Shown: one piece after another, positions 14,385-24,888 of the stretch | Layout: each line of letters starts with the position of its first letter | How positions within the stretch are numbered: the first letter of the stretch is position 1 | Origin: an uncultured Actinomycetes bacterium | Lineage (GTDB): Bacteria > Actinomycetota > Actinomycetes > Nanopelagicales > Nanopelagicaceae | Assembly (NCBI GenBank): GCA_903938735.1 | Contig: CAJAEK010000125.1 | Location: 1-35,613, forward strand | DNA length: 35,613 bases | Direction of reading: 5' to 3' | The notes under the pieces: generated by a model | What the model was told of the DNA's origin: nothing | Databases searched by the model: none | Seen by the model: only the letters and a program-made list of their open reading frames with translations | Translations under genes and position numbers: made by a program

Positions 14385-15470
14385 ATGAAAGTAAATCTCC
14401 ATCCAAATACTGCACCGGCAACTGACGCTGATCGCGCCGCAAAAATTGCCGAAGGTGGATTCGGTAAGTACTACACCGACAATATGGTCGTTGCAGAGTG
14501 GAGCCTTGAAAACGGCTGGTCTGATGCAGAGTTGAAGCCTTATGGTCCGCTGACACTTGATCCTGCGACCGCGGTATTTCATTATGGTCAGGAAATTTTC
14601 GAGGGCATGAAGGCATATATCCAACCCGATGGTTCAATTTCATTGTTCCGACCACAAGCAAATGCCGAACGTTTTGCACGAAGCGCAGCGCGGTTAGCGT
14701 TGCCGGAGATGCCGACTGACTTTTTTGTTAAAACCATTGAAGAATTGGTGAAGCAGGACCGCGCCTGGGTTCCTGGCAAAGTAGGAGAGTCGCTCTACTT
14801 GCGTCCATTCATGATTGCTACCGAAGTTGGTCTGGGCGTACGCCCATCCAATAAGGCGATGTATCTCTTGATCGCAACACCAGCCTCTGCATATTTCAAT
14901 GCCGCCAAGGCAGTGACCGTTTGGATTTCGACCGAATATGTTCGCGCAGCGCCAGGTGGAACCGGTGAAGCAAAATGTGGTGGTAACTACGCAGCATCAT
15001 TAGTCGCACAACGCCAAGCCGCCGAGCAAGGTTGCGATCAGGTCGTATGGTTGGATGCGAACGAGCGCCGCTGGATTGAAGAAATGGGTGGAATGAACCT
15101 GTACTTCATCAAGGGTTCAGGCAAAGATGCCACCGTTGTTACTCCGAAATTGACCGGCACCTTGTTGCCAGGAATCACCCGCGATTCAATTCTCTCGGTT
15201 GCGGCAGACCTTGGTTACAAGGTGGAAGAAACAATGATTTCTATCGATGATTGGCGCGATGGCGTTGCTAGCGGTGAAATCACTGAAATCTTTGCCTGCG
15301 GAACCGCGGCAGTTGTTTCAGCTGTGGGAGCCGCGAAGAGCGCGCATGGCACATGGACTACCGGCGACGGAAATCCAGGACCTATCACGCAACAGATTCG
15401 GGAAACCTTGCTCGGTATTCAACACGGCACAATCGCGGATACGCGCGGATGGAACGTCAAGGTCTGTTAA
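14385..15470 (+). CDS. ilvE: Branched-chain amino acid aminotransferase
   Basis: LTLDPATAVFHYGQEIFEGMKAY; KCGGNYAASLVAQRQAAEQGCDQVVWLDA; SD AAAGGAG before ATG. Confidence 0.95.
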   Translation: MKVNLHPNTAPATDADRAAKIAEGGFGKYYTDNMVVAEWSLENGWSDAELKPYGPLTLDPATAVFHYGQEIFEGMKAYIQPDGSISLFRPQANAERFARSAARLALPEMPTDFFVKTIEELVKQDRAWVPGKVGESLYLRPFMIATEVGLGVRPSNKAMYLLIATPASAYFNAAKAVTVWISTEYVRAAPGGTGEAKCGGNYAASLVAQRQAAEQGCDQVVWLDANERRWIEEMGGMNLYFIKGSGKDATVVTPKLTGTLLPGITRDSILSVAADLGYKVEETMISIDDWRDGVASGEITEIFACGTAAVVSAVGAAKSAHGTWTTGDGNPGPITQQIRETLLGIQHGTIADTRGWNVKVC

Positions 15471-17059
15471 TGCCAACATCTGACGCTTTCCATATTTACG
15501 ACACCACGCTTCGTGATGGCGCGCAGCAAGAAGGTCTGAACCTTTCGGTTCATGACAAGCTGGCGATTGCTCGTTATCTCGATGAGTTGGGTGTTGGATT
15601 TATTGAAGGCGGCTGGCCCGGCGCAAACCCTAAGGACACGGAATTCTTTGAGCGCGCAAAAAAAGAATTGCAGTTAAAGAACGCCACCTTCGTAGCGTTC
15701 GGTGCGACACGTCGCCCTAACGTCAAAGCAGCAGATGATGTCTTGCTCCGCGCGCTTGCTGATTCAGGCGCAGCGGCCGTAACGCTGGTGGCAAAGTCTC
15801 ACGATCGTCACGTTGATTTAGCGCTCAAGACCAACCTGGATGAAAACCTGGCGATGATTCGCGACTCCATCAAGTTTTTGCGCGATGGTGGCCAACGGGT
15901 GTTTCTCGATGCCGAGCACTTCTTTGATGGTTACCTCTCTAACAAGGCATATGCGTTAGAAGTAGTACGGACCGCAGCTGAAGCTGGCGCAGATGTAGTC
16001 GCGCTCTGCGATACAAATGGTGGCATGTTGCCGGACCAGCTAGCCGACATCGTGCATGACGTCCTCGGAGCATCGTCATCTCGCCTGGGTATTCATTGCC
16101 ACAACGACACCGGCTGCGCGATCGCTAACTCGTTGGCCGCTATTGAAGCTGGTGCGACGCATGTGCAGGGCACGCTTAATGGGTATGGCGAGCGCACCGG
16201 TAACGCCGATTTAGTCAGCATCATCGCTAACTTGGAGTTGAAGAAGAAGCAGAAAGTTTTGCCAGAAGGCGCGCTACGCGAGGCATTCCGGATTTCGCAC
16301 GCTGTTTCTGAGGTAACAAACGTTGCCCCAAGTCCACGCCAACCATACGTCGGCGTATCAGCATTCGCGCACAAAGCGGGATTGCATGCCAGCGCGATCA
16401 AGGTAGATCCAGCGATGTATCAACACGAAGATCCGGCTTCGGTAGGAAACGATATGCGGATGCTTGTTTCGGATATGGCCGGCCGCGCCTCCATCGAATT
16501 AAAGTCGCAAGAACTTGGCGTTGATATCGGCGACGATAAAGAGGTCGTGGGTCGGGTTGTAGCACGCGTCAAAGAGATGGAAGCACGCGGCTTTACCTTT
16601 GAAGCAGCGGATGCATCATTCGAGCTTCTCTTGCGGGAAGAGATTGATGGCAAGCGTGCCAAGTTCTTCACGATTCTTAATTGGGACACCACCGTTACTC
16701 GTGGCTCCGGGGATGCTGTGACTTCACGCGCGCAGGTCACCATCTCTGCCGGCGGCGAAGTAATTGAGGCTGAAGGATCCGGTAATGGTCCGGTCAACGC
16801 CATCGACCGCGCACTGCGTAGCGGTTTGGAAAAGTTTTATCCAGAGCTCGCAAAGCTAGAGCTGACGGATTACAAAGTTCGAATTCTGGAAGGTCGATTG
16901 GGCACCGGCGCAATCACTCGCGTTTTGGTTGAGACCAGCGATGGCACAGGGGAGTGGACCACGATCGGTGTTCATGAGAACGTAATTGCTGCGTCTGCGA
17001 TGGCGCTGGAGGATGCGGTGACCTACGGCTTGCTTCGTCAGGGTCGCTTACCAGAATGA
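15470..17059 (+). CDS. cimA: Citramalate synthase
   Basis: HMGL-like FHIYDTTLRDGAQQEGLNLSVHDKLAIARYLDELGVGFIEGGWPGANPKDTEFF plus LeuA-type C-terminal domain. The ORF track start (15353) lies in ilvE; the ATG at 15470 overlaps the ilvE stop. Confidence 0.87.
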   Translation: MPTSDAFHIYDTTLRDGAQQEGLNLSVHDKLAIARYLDELGVGFIEGGWPGANPKDTEFFERAKKELQLKNATFVAFGATRRPNVKAADDVLLRALADSGAAAVTLVAKSHDRHVDLALKTNLDENLAMIRDSIKFLRDGGQRVFLDAEHFFDGYLSNKAYALEVVRTAAEAGADVVALCDTNGGMLPDQLADIVHDVLGASSSRLGIHCHNDTGCAIANSLAAIEAGATHVQGTLNGYGERTGNADLVSIIANLELKKKQKVLPEGALREAFRISHAVSEVTNVAPSPRQPYVGVSAFAHKAGLHASAIKVDPAMYQHEDPASVGNDMRMLVSDMAGRASIELKSQELGVDIGDDKEVVGRVVARVKEMEARGFTFEAADASFELLLREEIDGKRAKFFTILNWDTTVTRGSGDAVTSRAQVTISAGGEVIEAEGSGNGPVNAIDRALRSGLEKFYPELAKLELTDYKVRILEGRLGTGAITRVLVETSDGTGEWTTIGVHENVIAASAMALEDAVTYGLLRQGRLPE

Positions 17060-17958
17060 CCGATGCCGGCTTGATTGCTCAGTACGAAGAGCATCTGGCA
17101 ATTGACTGCAATCTTGCAGATAACTCCATCCGGGGTTACGTCTCGGACTTACAGTCTTTCTTGGCTCATATCGAAAAGTTAAACATCACGGAATTTTCTG
17201 ATTTAGAGTTGAAGCACGTTCGGTCATGGCTAGCCAACTTGCAGACGACTGGCGCAGCACGTTCTACCCTGGCCCGCCGAATCGTTTCGATGCGCGCTTT
17301 TACAGGGTGGGCATATCGCAATGGCTGGTTGAGCTCGGACATCGCTGCTTCATTAGTAGTACCTAAGCCGCACCGCACGCTGCCCGATGTGTTGAACCAG
17401 AACGATGCTCAGCAGATGATCGATGCGCTGATCGAACGGAATGTCGAAACCCACGCCGCGAAATCTCGGCGCGATCTGGCGATTGTTGAAGTCTTGTATG
17501 CGTCAGGTGCACGCGTCTCGGAAATTTGCGGCTTAGATATGCGCGATCTTGATCAAAGCCGTCAAACCATAAAAGTTTTAGGCAAAGGTAATAAAGAACG
17601 AGTCGTGCCACTTGGTGGCCCGGCAATGACTGCCATCAATGATTACCTGTCGAAGGCGCGTCCGGAATTCGCCAACGAATTATCGGGCGATGCAATTTTT
17701 CTTGGCTCTCGCGGAAAGCGAATTGATCAACGAACCGTTCGTGAAATCGTGTATCGAGCAACCGCAGAAGTCGGCGTGAAAATGGGGCCGCATGGTCTGC
17801 GCCATTCTGCTGCTACGCACTTGCTTGAAGGCGGCGCAGATTTGCGCACCGTGCAAGAGATTTTGGGTCATTCGTCACTGGCAACAACTCAGATTTACAC
17901 CCACGTCTCGCCGGAGCGGTTGAAAAGTGCATATGACCAAGCACATCCCAGGGCATAA
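17056..17958 (+). CDS. xerC: Tyrosine recombinase, XerC/XerD family
   Basis: Catalytic motifs ASGARVSEICGL, GPHGLRHSAATHLLEGGADLRTVQEILGHSSLATTQIYTHVS. Confidence 0.88.
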   Translation: MTDAGLIAQYEEHLAIDCNLADNSIRGYVSDLQSFLAHIEKLNITEFSDLELKHVRSWLANLQTTGAARSTLARRIVSMRAFTGWAYRNGWLSSDIAASLVVPKPHRTLPDVLNQNDAQQMIDALIERNVETHAAKSRRDLAIVEVLYASGARVSEICGLDMRDLDQSRQTIKVLGKGNKERVVPLGGPAMTAINDYLSKARPEFANELSGDAIFLGSRGKRIDQRTVREIVYRATAEVGVKMGPHGLRHSAATHLLEGGADLRTVQEILGHSSLATTQIYTHVSPERLKSAYDQAHPRA

Positions 17959-18109
17959 GTTCATGAACATGAACTGCGTTGCCGGTAGTGCTCTCGACCG
18001 CAACTGACCGCGGCCACGCTAACCCGGTTGCCAATCCCAAGACGATCAGCGACAGGCCGACGACCGCTTTCAGTCCGGCGCCAGAACTTTCAGTTTTTGT
18101 AATGTCCAT
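17813..18109 (-). CDS. Doubtful small ORF with one predicted TM segment, or remnant of a divergent gene
   Basis: MDITKTESSGAGLKAVVGLSLIVLGLATGLAWPRSVAVE..; hydrophobic helix lies outside xerC, but the second half is antisense to the conserved xerC C-terminus. Confidence 0.25.
   Translation of the reverse strand: MDITKTESSGAGLKAVVGLSLIVLGLATGLAWPRSVAVESTTGNAVHVHELMPWDVLGHMHFSTAPARRGCKSELLPVTNDPKSLARCANLRRLQASA
17958..17975. promoter_or_regulatory. 18-bp inverted repeat AGTTCATG-AA-CATGAACT just after the xerC stop
   Basis: Perfect 8-bp arms with 2-nt spacer. Confidence 0.6.
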
Positions 18110-18392
18110 GCAGGCAGTCTCGATTATGGGGCTCAGGCCAGCGCGGGCAGGCGGGAAATCTGGGGAAAAAGCACCCCTGTGCATCACATAGGATTAGCCC
18201 CAGCACAACAGCAGTTTTGAGCCCGCTGAGGAAACTCAATCGGAATCTCATAGTTGTGACTTCACGCGCTTAACTGAGTTAGCACTTCGGTGATCTACCC
18301 AGTAACCATTTCGGTCCGCGGATTGTTTTCGTAACAACCCGGTCGGTGATTAAGCGCTAGAGATTCAACAAATCGTTGAGTCGTTAACCGAG

Positions 18393-18421
18393 TGCGTTAT
18401 TCGTGCCTGCACGGAAACGCA
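18393..18421 (+). promoter_or_regulatory. Predicted 5'UTR hairpin immediately upstream of the rpsB ribosome-binding site
   Basis: TGCGTT-att-CGTG-cctg-CACG-.. AACGCA; two nested complementary segments; SD AAGGAG follows at 18425-18430. Confidence 0.5.
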
Positions 18422-18439
18422 ATGAAGGAGTATGCCGTT

Positions 18440-19255
18440 ATGGCAGTTGTAACAATGCGAGAGCTCCTCGACAGCGGAGTCCACTTCGGACACCAGACTC
18501 GTCGATGGAACCCAAAGATGAAGCGCTACATTTTCGCGGAGCGCAATGGCATCTACATCATCGATATCCAACAATCACTCGCGCTGATTGATAGCGCTTA
18601 CGAGTTTGTTAAGGACACAGTCGCCAAGGGCGGACATATCCTTTTCGTTGGAACAAAGAAGCAAGCACATGAGCCAATTAAGGCGATGTCTGCTCGCGTA
18701 GGAATGCCATACGTCACCGAGCGTTGGTTGGGCGGAATGCTCACCAACTTCCCAACCGTCTACAAGCGTATTCAGCGCTTGAAGGAGTTGGAAGCCCTAG
18801 AGAGTTCTAACGATCAAGTTTTGACTAAGAAGGAACTCTTGGTTCTTCGCCGCGAGCGCGAGAAGCTCACCAAGAACCTCGAAGGTATTCGCAACATGAC
18901 CAAGTTGCCTTCAGCAATTTGGGTAGTCGATACCAAGAAGGAGCACCTTGCTGTTGCAGAAGCACACAAGCTCGGTATTCCAGTCGTCGCTATCTTGGAT
19001 ACCAACTGCGATCCAGATGAAGTCGATTACAAGATTCCAGGCAACGACGATGCAATTCGTTCCATCGCATTGTTGACTCGCGTCATTGCCGATGCAGCAA
19101 CCGCAGGCTTGCAGGCTCGTTCTGCAACCGCAGCAGCTGCCGCGCAAAATTCCGATGCACCTGCAGCTAAGGCTGAAGCAGTGTTGGCAGATGTTGCTAA
19201 CGAGATGCTTTCAGCAGCCGGCGAAGCAGCACCAGCTGAAGGGGAGACCAAGTAA
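18440..19255 (+). CDS. rpsB: 30S ribosomal protein S2
   Basis: [45 protein letters not shown]; start moved from the ORF track's 18392 because of AAGGAG at 18425-18430. Confidence 0.97.
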   Translation: MAVVTMRELLDSGVHFGHQTRRWNPKMKRYIFAERNGIYIIDIQQSLALIDSAYEFVKDTVAKGGHILFVGTKKQAHEPIKAMSARVGMPYVTERWLGGMLTNFPTVYKRIQRLKELEALESSNDQVLTKKELLVLRREREKLTKNLEGIRNMTKLPSAIWVVDTKKEHLAVAEAHKLGIPVVAILDTNCDPDEVDYKIPGNDDAIRSIALLTRVIADAATAGLQARSATAAAAAQNSDAPAAKAEAVLADVANEMLSAAGEAAPAEGETK

Positions 19256-20086
19256 GTGGCGGCCTACACAGCAGACGATGTAAAGCGTTTACGCGAAGCA
19301 ACTGCCGCTGGCATGTTGGATTGCAAGAAGGCGCTCGACGAAGCCGAAGGTAACTTCGATAAGGCAGTCGAGATCATTCGCGTTAAGGGACTCAAGGGAG
19401 TCACCAAGCGCGAAGGTCGCACAACTTCAAATGGTTTGGTCATTGCAGAAGCCGAAGGCAACTTGGGCGTCATGATTGAACTTAACTGCGAAACCGACTT
19501 CGTTGCGAAGGGCGATCGTTTCCAGGAGTTGGCAGCAGACCTCTTGGCACAGCTCAAGGCAACCAAGATTGCTGAATTGCCAGCCTTCTTGGAGTCAAAG
19601 CTTGCGAACGGCAAGAGCGTGCAAGAACTCATCGATGAGGGCAACGCAACTTTGGGCGAGAAGATCGAACTTCGCCGCATTGCAGTTCTCGATGGTTCAC
19701 CTGTTGCTCTCTACTTGCACCGCACCAGCCCAGATTTGCCACCACAGGTTGGCGTCTTGGTTCAGCTCGCATCTGCTGCGGCAGAAGCCGGCAAGGACAT
19801 TGCACAGCACATTGCAGCATTCGCACCTCAGTTTGTTCGTCGCGAAGATATTCCGGCCGACAACATCGAGAACGAGCGTCGCATCGCTGAAGAGACCGCC
19901 CGCGCTGAAGGTAAGCCAGAAGCCTCGATTTCAAAGATTGTTGAAGGTCGCGTGACCGGATACGTCAAGGAAATCAGCTTGTTGGAGCAGGCCTTTGCGA
20001 AGGATGCCAAGAAGACGGTCCAGCAAATCGTGGATGAAGCAAAGACAGCCGTGTCGGCGTTTCACCGTTTCCGAGTTGGACAGTAA
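19256..20086 (+). CDS. tsf: Elongation factor Ts
   Basis: GTG start abutting the rpsB stop; AAYTADDVKRLREATAAGMLDCKKALDEAEGNFDKAVEIIRVKGLKG. Confidence 0.97.
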   Translation: MAAYTADDVKRLREATAAGMLDCKKALDEAEGNFDKAVEIIRVKGLKGVTKREGRTTSNGLVIAEAEGNLGVMIELNCETDFVAKGDRFQELAADLLAQLKATKIAELPAFLESKLANGKSVQELIDEGNATLGEKIELRRIAVLDGSPVALYLHRTSPDLPPQVGVLVQLASAAAEAGKDIAQHIAAFAPQFVRREDIPADNIENERRIAEETARAEGKPEASISKIVEGRVTGYVKEISLLEQAFAKDAKKTVQQIVDEAKTAVSAFHRFRVGQ

Positions 20087-20114
20087 TCTCTTCCTCAGTA
20101 CAAGTAACGTCTAG

Positions 20115-20165
20115 TTAAGGAGCACTCACTATGGCCCGTCAAGGTTATAAGAGAGTGCTCCTTAA
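20115..20165 (+). promoter_or_regulatory. 13-bp perfect inverted repeat enclosing the pyrH SD and start codon (possible translational switch)
   Basis: TTAAGGAGCACTC (20115-20127) and GAGTGCTCCTTAA (20153-20165); 25-nt loop holds ATG at 20131. Confidence 0.8.
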
Positions 20166-20847
20166 ACTTTCTGGCGAAGTTTTTGGTGGTGCTGCTGGCA
20201 TCGGTGTTGACCCTGATGTTGTGCACGATATCGCCGCTCAAATTGCAGATGTGGTTCGCGCTGGCACCGAAGTAGGTATCGTCGTCGGTGGCGGTAACTA
20301 TTTCCGCGGTGCAGAGCTACAACAGCGTGGCATGGATCGCGCACGAGCTGACTACATGGGCATGCTCGGTACCGTTATGAACTGCCTGGCGCTTCAAGAT
20401 TTTCTGGAAAAAGAAGGAATCGATACTCGCGTGCAGACCGCCATCACGATGGGTCAGGTCGCTGAGCCATACATTCCACGCCGCGCAATTCGTCACTTAG
20501 AAAAGGGCCGGGTCGTAATTTTTGGCGCCGGTGCAGGTATGCCGTTCTTCACTACCGACACCGTTGCTGCACAACGCGCGCTTGAAGTAGGCGCGAAGGC
20601 TTTGTTACTCGCCAAGAGTGGCGTCGACGGCGTCTACTCGGCTGACCCACGCAAGGATTCTTCTGCAACGAAATACGATTCAATTTCATACGACGAGGTA
20701 CTTTCTAAGTCGCTCGCAGTCGCTGATGCGGCAGCCTTCTCGCTCTGTCGCGAAAATAATTTGCCGATCGTTGTCTTTGATCTTAAGGACAAGGGAAATA
20801 TTGGTCGCGCGGTTCGCGGCGAATCTATCGGAACGCTCGTTTCTTAA
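20131..20847 (+). CDS. pyrH: UMP kinase
   Basis: [48 protein letters not shown]-terminal [16 protein letters not shown]. Confidence 0.96.
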   Translation: MARQGYKRVLLKLSGEVFGGAAGIGVDPDVVHDIAAQIADVVRAGTEVGIVVGGGNYFRGAELQQRGMDRARADYMGMLGTVMNCLALQDFLEKEGIDTRVQTAITMGQVAEPYIPRRAIRHLEKGRVVIFGAGAGMPFFTTDTVAAQRALEVGAKALLLAKSGVDGVYSADPRKDSSATKYDSISYDEVLSKSLAVADAAAFSLCRENNLPIVVFDLKDKGNIGRAVRGESIGTLVS

Positions 20848-20883
20848 TTCAGTTGAAGTATTTATCGGAACACGGAGAAAAAG

Positions 20884-21447
20884 ATGTCTGATCTAGCTAC
20901 CACGTTGAGCGATGCCGGCTCCAAGATGGCCAAGGCCGTTGAGGTCGCGAAAGAAGATTTCGGTTCGATTCGCAGTGGTCGCGCTCATCCATCGATGTTC
21001 GCCAAGATTATGGTCGAGTACTACGGCACCTATACGCCGCTTTCGCAGCTCGCAACCGTTCAGGTCCCGGAGCCACGTATGGCAACTGTCAGCCCATTTG
21101 ATAAGAGCGCGATGGCGCTGATTGAAAAGGCAATTCGCGAATCTGATCTGGGCGTCAATCCAGCAACCGATGGCGCGATCATCCGCGTCAACTTCCCGCA
21201 ACTGACCGAAGAACGACGCAAGGATTACATCAAGGTGGCTCGCACCAAGGCCGAAGATTCTCGCATCGCAATTCGGAATATCCGTCGTACCGCAAAGGAA
21301 GCGATGGAGAAGATGGAGAAGGATGGCGAGGTCGGCAAGGACGATGTCGCTCGCGGCGAAAAGGATCTCGAGAAGCTGACCTCTGATCACGTGGCCAAGA
21401 TTGATGAACTGTTGAAGCATAAGGAAACCGAGCTGCTCGAAGTTTAA
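20884..21447 (+). CDS. frr: Ribosome recycling factor
   Basis: MAKAVEVAKEDFGSIRSGRAHPSMFAKIMVEYYGTYTPLSQLATVQVPEPRMATVSPFDKSAM. Confidence 0.96.
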   Translation: MSDLATTLSDAGSKMAKAVEVAKEDFGSIRSGRAHPSMFAKIMVEYYGTYTPLSQLATVQVPEPRMATVSPFDKSAMALIEKAIRESDLGVNPATDGAIIRVNFPQLTEERRKDYIKVARTKAEDSRIAIRNIRRTAKEAMEKMEKDGEVGKDDVARGEKDLEKLTSDHVAKIDELLKHKETELLEV

Positions 21448-21473
21448 GTCGAGCCGCCCCTTAACCTCAGATC

Positions 21474-22322
21474 ATGGATGACCTACATTCGCTCAACGAA
21501 GCGATAAACGCCAAAGCTGGCCGAAAGCTCTTGCCATCAATTTTGGTCTCATTGGCAATCTTTGCGCTGGTCTTCGTGACAATCGAATATGTTCCGATTC
21601 TCTTTGGTGTCCTCGTGTGGGCTGCAATCATGTTGGCGATGCGCGAGCTGGTTCGCGCATATAACGCTGGTGGAATTGAACTGCCCGAGCGGATCCTTCA
21701 ACTCGCTGGAACCGGTGTCATCGTTGCTGCTTGGTACGGAAAAGTCTCGGGCTTGGCGGTTGCCATCGCCATCGCGATTCCCAATGTTCTGGTCTATATG
21801 TTGCTGCGCAACCCTAAGGACTTCGTCCGTCGCTCTACCTCCGCCGCCTTTGCAATCTTTTATCTAGCGTTCTTGGGTGGCTTTATCGTTCTGCTTGCTC
21901 ACCACGAGGATGGTGGCGCGCGTATCTTGGCGCTTGTCGTTCTCGTTGCCTGCAACGATACCTTCGCTTATTTTTCCGGCGTGCTTTTCGGTAAGCACCC
22001 GATGGCTCCGGCGATTAGCCCCAAGAAGACGTGGGAAGGTTTTTCGGGCTCGATAGTTGCAACGACGATTGGATCCTCGCTCGTCTTCGCGTTGGCGATG
22101 CATAAAGACTGGTGGCTCGGCGCAATAGTTGGAGTTGTTGCGGTGATAACCGGAACATGTGGCGATCTGATTGAGTCCGCGGTTAAGCGTGATCTAGCTA
22201 TTAAAGATATGGGTTCACTATTGCCTGGTCATGGTGGCATCTTGGATCGAATCGACTCGGTACTTTTCACCGGTCCGGCGGTATGGTTCGCCCTTGAAAT
22301 CATTAAGCACTTCAAGCTATGA
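21474..22322 (+). CDS. cdsA: Phosphatidate cytidylyltransferase
   Basis: Multi-[21 protein letters not shown] signature [25 protein letters not shown]. Confidence 0.92.
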   Translation: MDDLHSLNEAINAKAGRKLLPSILVSLAIFALVFVTIEYVPILFGVLVWAAIMLAMRELVRAYNAGGIELPERILQLAGTGVIVAAWYGKVSGLAVAIAIAIPNVLVYMLLRNPKDFVRRSTSAAFAIFYLAFLGGFIVLLAHHEDGGARILALVVLVACNDTFAYFSGVLFGKHPMAPAISPKKTWEGFSGSIVATTIGSSLVFALAMHKDWWLGAIVGVVAVITGTCGDLIESAVKRDLAIKDMGSLLPGHGGILDRIDSVLFTGPAVWFALEIIKHFKL

Positions 22323-23455
22323 GTAACGAGAATTCCGGCGTGCCGGAAATCAAACTGGTCTTTGATGAGCCCAAGCAAAAGGTAAAACCACCGAAGCACT
22401 TTGCTGATTTATCGCCTGAGGAGCGCAAGGCCAAAGCGGTTGAAATCGGCGTCCCGGCATTTCGGGCCAACCAGATGGCAGTGCATTTCTTTAGCCATTA
22501 CAACGATGACCCAGAGTCATGGACCGATATTCCGAAGGAACTTCGCGAAAAGCTGGCGGCAGAGTTCATGCCCAAGTTGATTACCTTGGTTCGCTCAGTG
22601 GTCGCCGACGGTGGCAAGACTCGAAAAGATTTGTGGCGGTTGCACGACGGCGTCTTGGTCGAGAGCGTCTTGATGCGTTACAGCGATCGGACAACTGTCT
22701 GCATTTCCTCGCAAGCGGGATGTGGAATGAACTGCCCATTTTGCGCGACTGGCCAAGGCGGCTTAACTCGTAATCTGACCGCAGGTGAAATCACCGCACA
22801 AGTTGTCGCTGCTGCACGAGCATGCGCTGAGGGCGAACTGCCTGGTGGCCCAACGCGACTGTCCAACATCGTCTTTATGGGCATGGGCGAGCCGATGGCA
22901 AACTACAACTCGGTCTTGCGATCGGTCCGCAACATCACCGCACCTCAACCAGATGGTCTAGGAATTAGCGCGCGTTCAGTCACCCTTTCAACCGTAGGTT
23001 TGGTTAACGGAATTGAAAAATTGATGGAAGAGGGAATCCCGGTCACGCTCGCGGTCTCGCTCCACACTCCCGATGACGAACTCCGCGACACTTTGGTTCC
23101 GATTAACTCGCGCTTTAAAGTAAAAGAAGTACTGGCCGCCGCGGATAAATATGCCGAGAAGACCGGCCGCCGCTACTCGATCGAATACGCGCTGATTCGC
23201 GATATCAACGATCAGGCATGGCGTTCGGATTTGCTGGGTCGATTGTTGAAGAACCGAAATGCGCACGTGAACTTGATTCCACTCAACCCCACTCCGGGTT
23301 CTAAATGGACCGCGTCGCGACCACAGGATGAAGCAGAGTTTGTTCGAATCCTCGAGACCTATGGCGTCCCCGTCACGGTTCGAGATACCAGAGGTCGCGA
23401 TATCGACGGTGCATGTGGTCAATTGGCCGCCGCCGAGATAACCTCTGAGGCATGA
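22319..23455 (+). CDS. rlmN: Dual-specificity rRNA/tRNA adenine-C2 methyltransferase (radical SAM)
   Basis: [68 protein letters not shown]. Confidence 0.95.
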   Translation: MSNENSGVPEIKLVFDEPKQKVKPPKHFADLSPEERKAKAVEIGVPAFRANQMAVHFFSHYNDDPESWTDIPKELREKLAAEFMPKLITLVRSVVADGGKTRKDLWRLHDGVLVESVLMRYSDRTTVCISSQAGCGMNCPFCATGQGGLTRNLTAGEITAQVVAAARACAEGELPGGPTRLSNIVFMGMGEPMANYNSVLRSVRNITAPQPDGLGISARSVTLSTVGLVNGIEKLMEEGIPVTLAVSLHTPDDELRDTLVPINSRFKVKEVLAAADKYAEKTGRRYSIEYALIRDINDQAWRSDLLGRLLKNRNAHVNLIPLNPTPGSKWTASRPQDEAEFVRILETYGVPVTVRDTRGRDIDGACGQLAAAEITSEA

Positions 23456-24879
23456 AATCACTCTCTAACTTCATTAACGGCAAGGCCCAACCCGCAGTAA
23501 GCGGAGCTACATCCGAAATCATTAACCCGGCAACTGGCGTTGCATATACAACTGCGCCGGTCTCTGGTGCAGCGGATGTAGACCTTGCGATGAAGGCGGC
23601 CAGCACCGCGTTTGAGGATTGGCGTGATTCCACACCGTCTGAGCGTCAACGCGCACTGTTGAAGATTGCCGACGCCTTTGAGGCTCGCGCCGATGAAATA
23701 ATCGCGGTCGAAGTAGAGAACACCGGTAAGCCCGTTTCTTTGACGACTTCTGAAGAAGCGCCGCCGATGATTGATCAAATTCGTTTCTTTGCTGGCGCAG
23801 CACGAAATCTCGAAGGTAAATCGGCCGGTGAGTATATGCGCGGCATGACTTCGTTCATTCGACGCGAACCAATCGGCGTCTGCGCACAAGTAACTCCATG
23901 GAACTATCCAATGATGATGGCGGTCTGGAAATGGGCTCCTGCGATTGCCGCTGGAAATACCGTTGTCTTGAAGCCAAGCGATACGACTCCGGCATCAACG
24001 GTGTTGATGGCAGAAATTATGGCTGAGTTTTTACCTGCTGGTGTATTCAATGTTGTTACAGGAGATCGCGAGACTGGTCGCGCACTTGTTGAGCATGCAA
24101 CCCCAGCAATGGTCTCTATTACCGGATCGGTACGCGCGGGCATTGAAGTAGCTAAGTCAGCAGCTAACGATGTGAAGCGAGTTCACCTCGAGCTCGGTGG
24201 CAAGGCGCCAGTAGCAGTCTTTGCGGATGCTGATTTGGCAGCGGCTGCCGAAGCTATTGCGATTGCTGGCTATTTCAACGCTGGACAAGATTGCACCGCC
24301 GCCACCCGAGTCATGGTTGAAGAGAGTGCCTACGACGATTTCGTCGCGTTGCTTGCTGCGCAGGCCCGCGACAACATCAAGACCGGTGGGCCGACTGAAG
24401 ATGTTCTTTATGGTTCGGTCAACAACGCCAACCAGCTCGCTCGCGTTAAGGGCCTGGTGGAGCGCACCCCTTCGCACGCAAACGTTGTGGCGGGTGGTTC
24501 GGTGGTGGATCGTGCTGGCTATTACTTTGCTCCAACTGTGATTGCTGGCCTTCGTCAAGATGACGAGATGATTCAGAACGAAATCTTCGGACCGGTGATC
24601 ACCGTGCAGAAATTCAAGGATGAAGCAGAAGCAATTCGGTTAGCTAATGGCGTCAGCTATGGCTTGGCTTCCAGCGTCTGGACCAGCAACCATGGCCGCG
24701 CAATGCGCCTGGCAAAGGCTTTTGATTTTGGTTGCGTCTGGATTAATACCCACATTCCTTTAGTTGCTGAGATGCCACACGGCGGTTTCAAGCACTCGGG
24801 TTATGGAAAAGATTTGTCGGGCTATGGTTTCGAGGATTACACCCGAATCAAGCACGTCATGACCAACCTGAACGCGTAA
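23452..24879 (+). CDS. NAD(P)-dependent aldehyde dehydrogenase, probably gamma-aminobutyraldehyde or guanidinobutyraldehyde dehydrogenase
   Basis: 475 aa; [88 protein letters not shown]. Confidence 0.85.
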   Translation: MKSLSNFINGKAQPAVSGATSEIINPATGVAYTTAPVSGAADVDLAMKAASTAFEDWRDSTPSERQRALLKIADAFEARADEIIAVEVENTGKPVSLTTSEEAPPMIDQIRFFAGAARNLEGKSAGEYMRGMTSFIRREPIGVCAQVTPWNYPMMMAVWKWAPAIAAGNTVVLKPSDTTPASTVLMAEIMAEFLPAGVFNVVTGDRETGRALVEHATPAMVSITGSVRAGIEVAKSAANDVKRVHLELGGKAPVAVFADADLAAAAEAIAIAGYFNAGQDCTAATRVMVEESAYDDFVALLAAQARDNIKTGGPTEDVLYGSVNNANQLARVKGLVERTPSHANVVAGGSVVDRAGYYFAPTVIAGLRQDDEMIQNEIFGPVITVQKFKDEAEAIRLANGVSYGLASSVWTSNHGRAMRLAKAFDFGCVWINTHIPLVAEMPHGGFKHSGYGKDLSGYGFEDYTRIKHVMTNLNA

Positions 24880-24888
24880 GGTTCTCTT

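Noticed and set aside
14376-14400. GGAGA/TCTCC pairing between the ilvE SD and early codons
   Set aside because: Only 5 bp; resembles the pyrH case but is within chance expectation.
17979-18191. 70-aa + strand ORF between xerC and rpsB
   Set aside because: No SD, no motif, biased composition; it is the reverse of the TM-coding - strand stretch.
20893-21420. 175-aa - strand ORF
   Set aside because: Antisense to the complete frr gene; no recognisable motifs.
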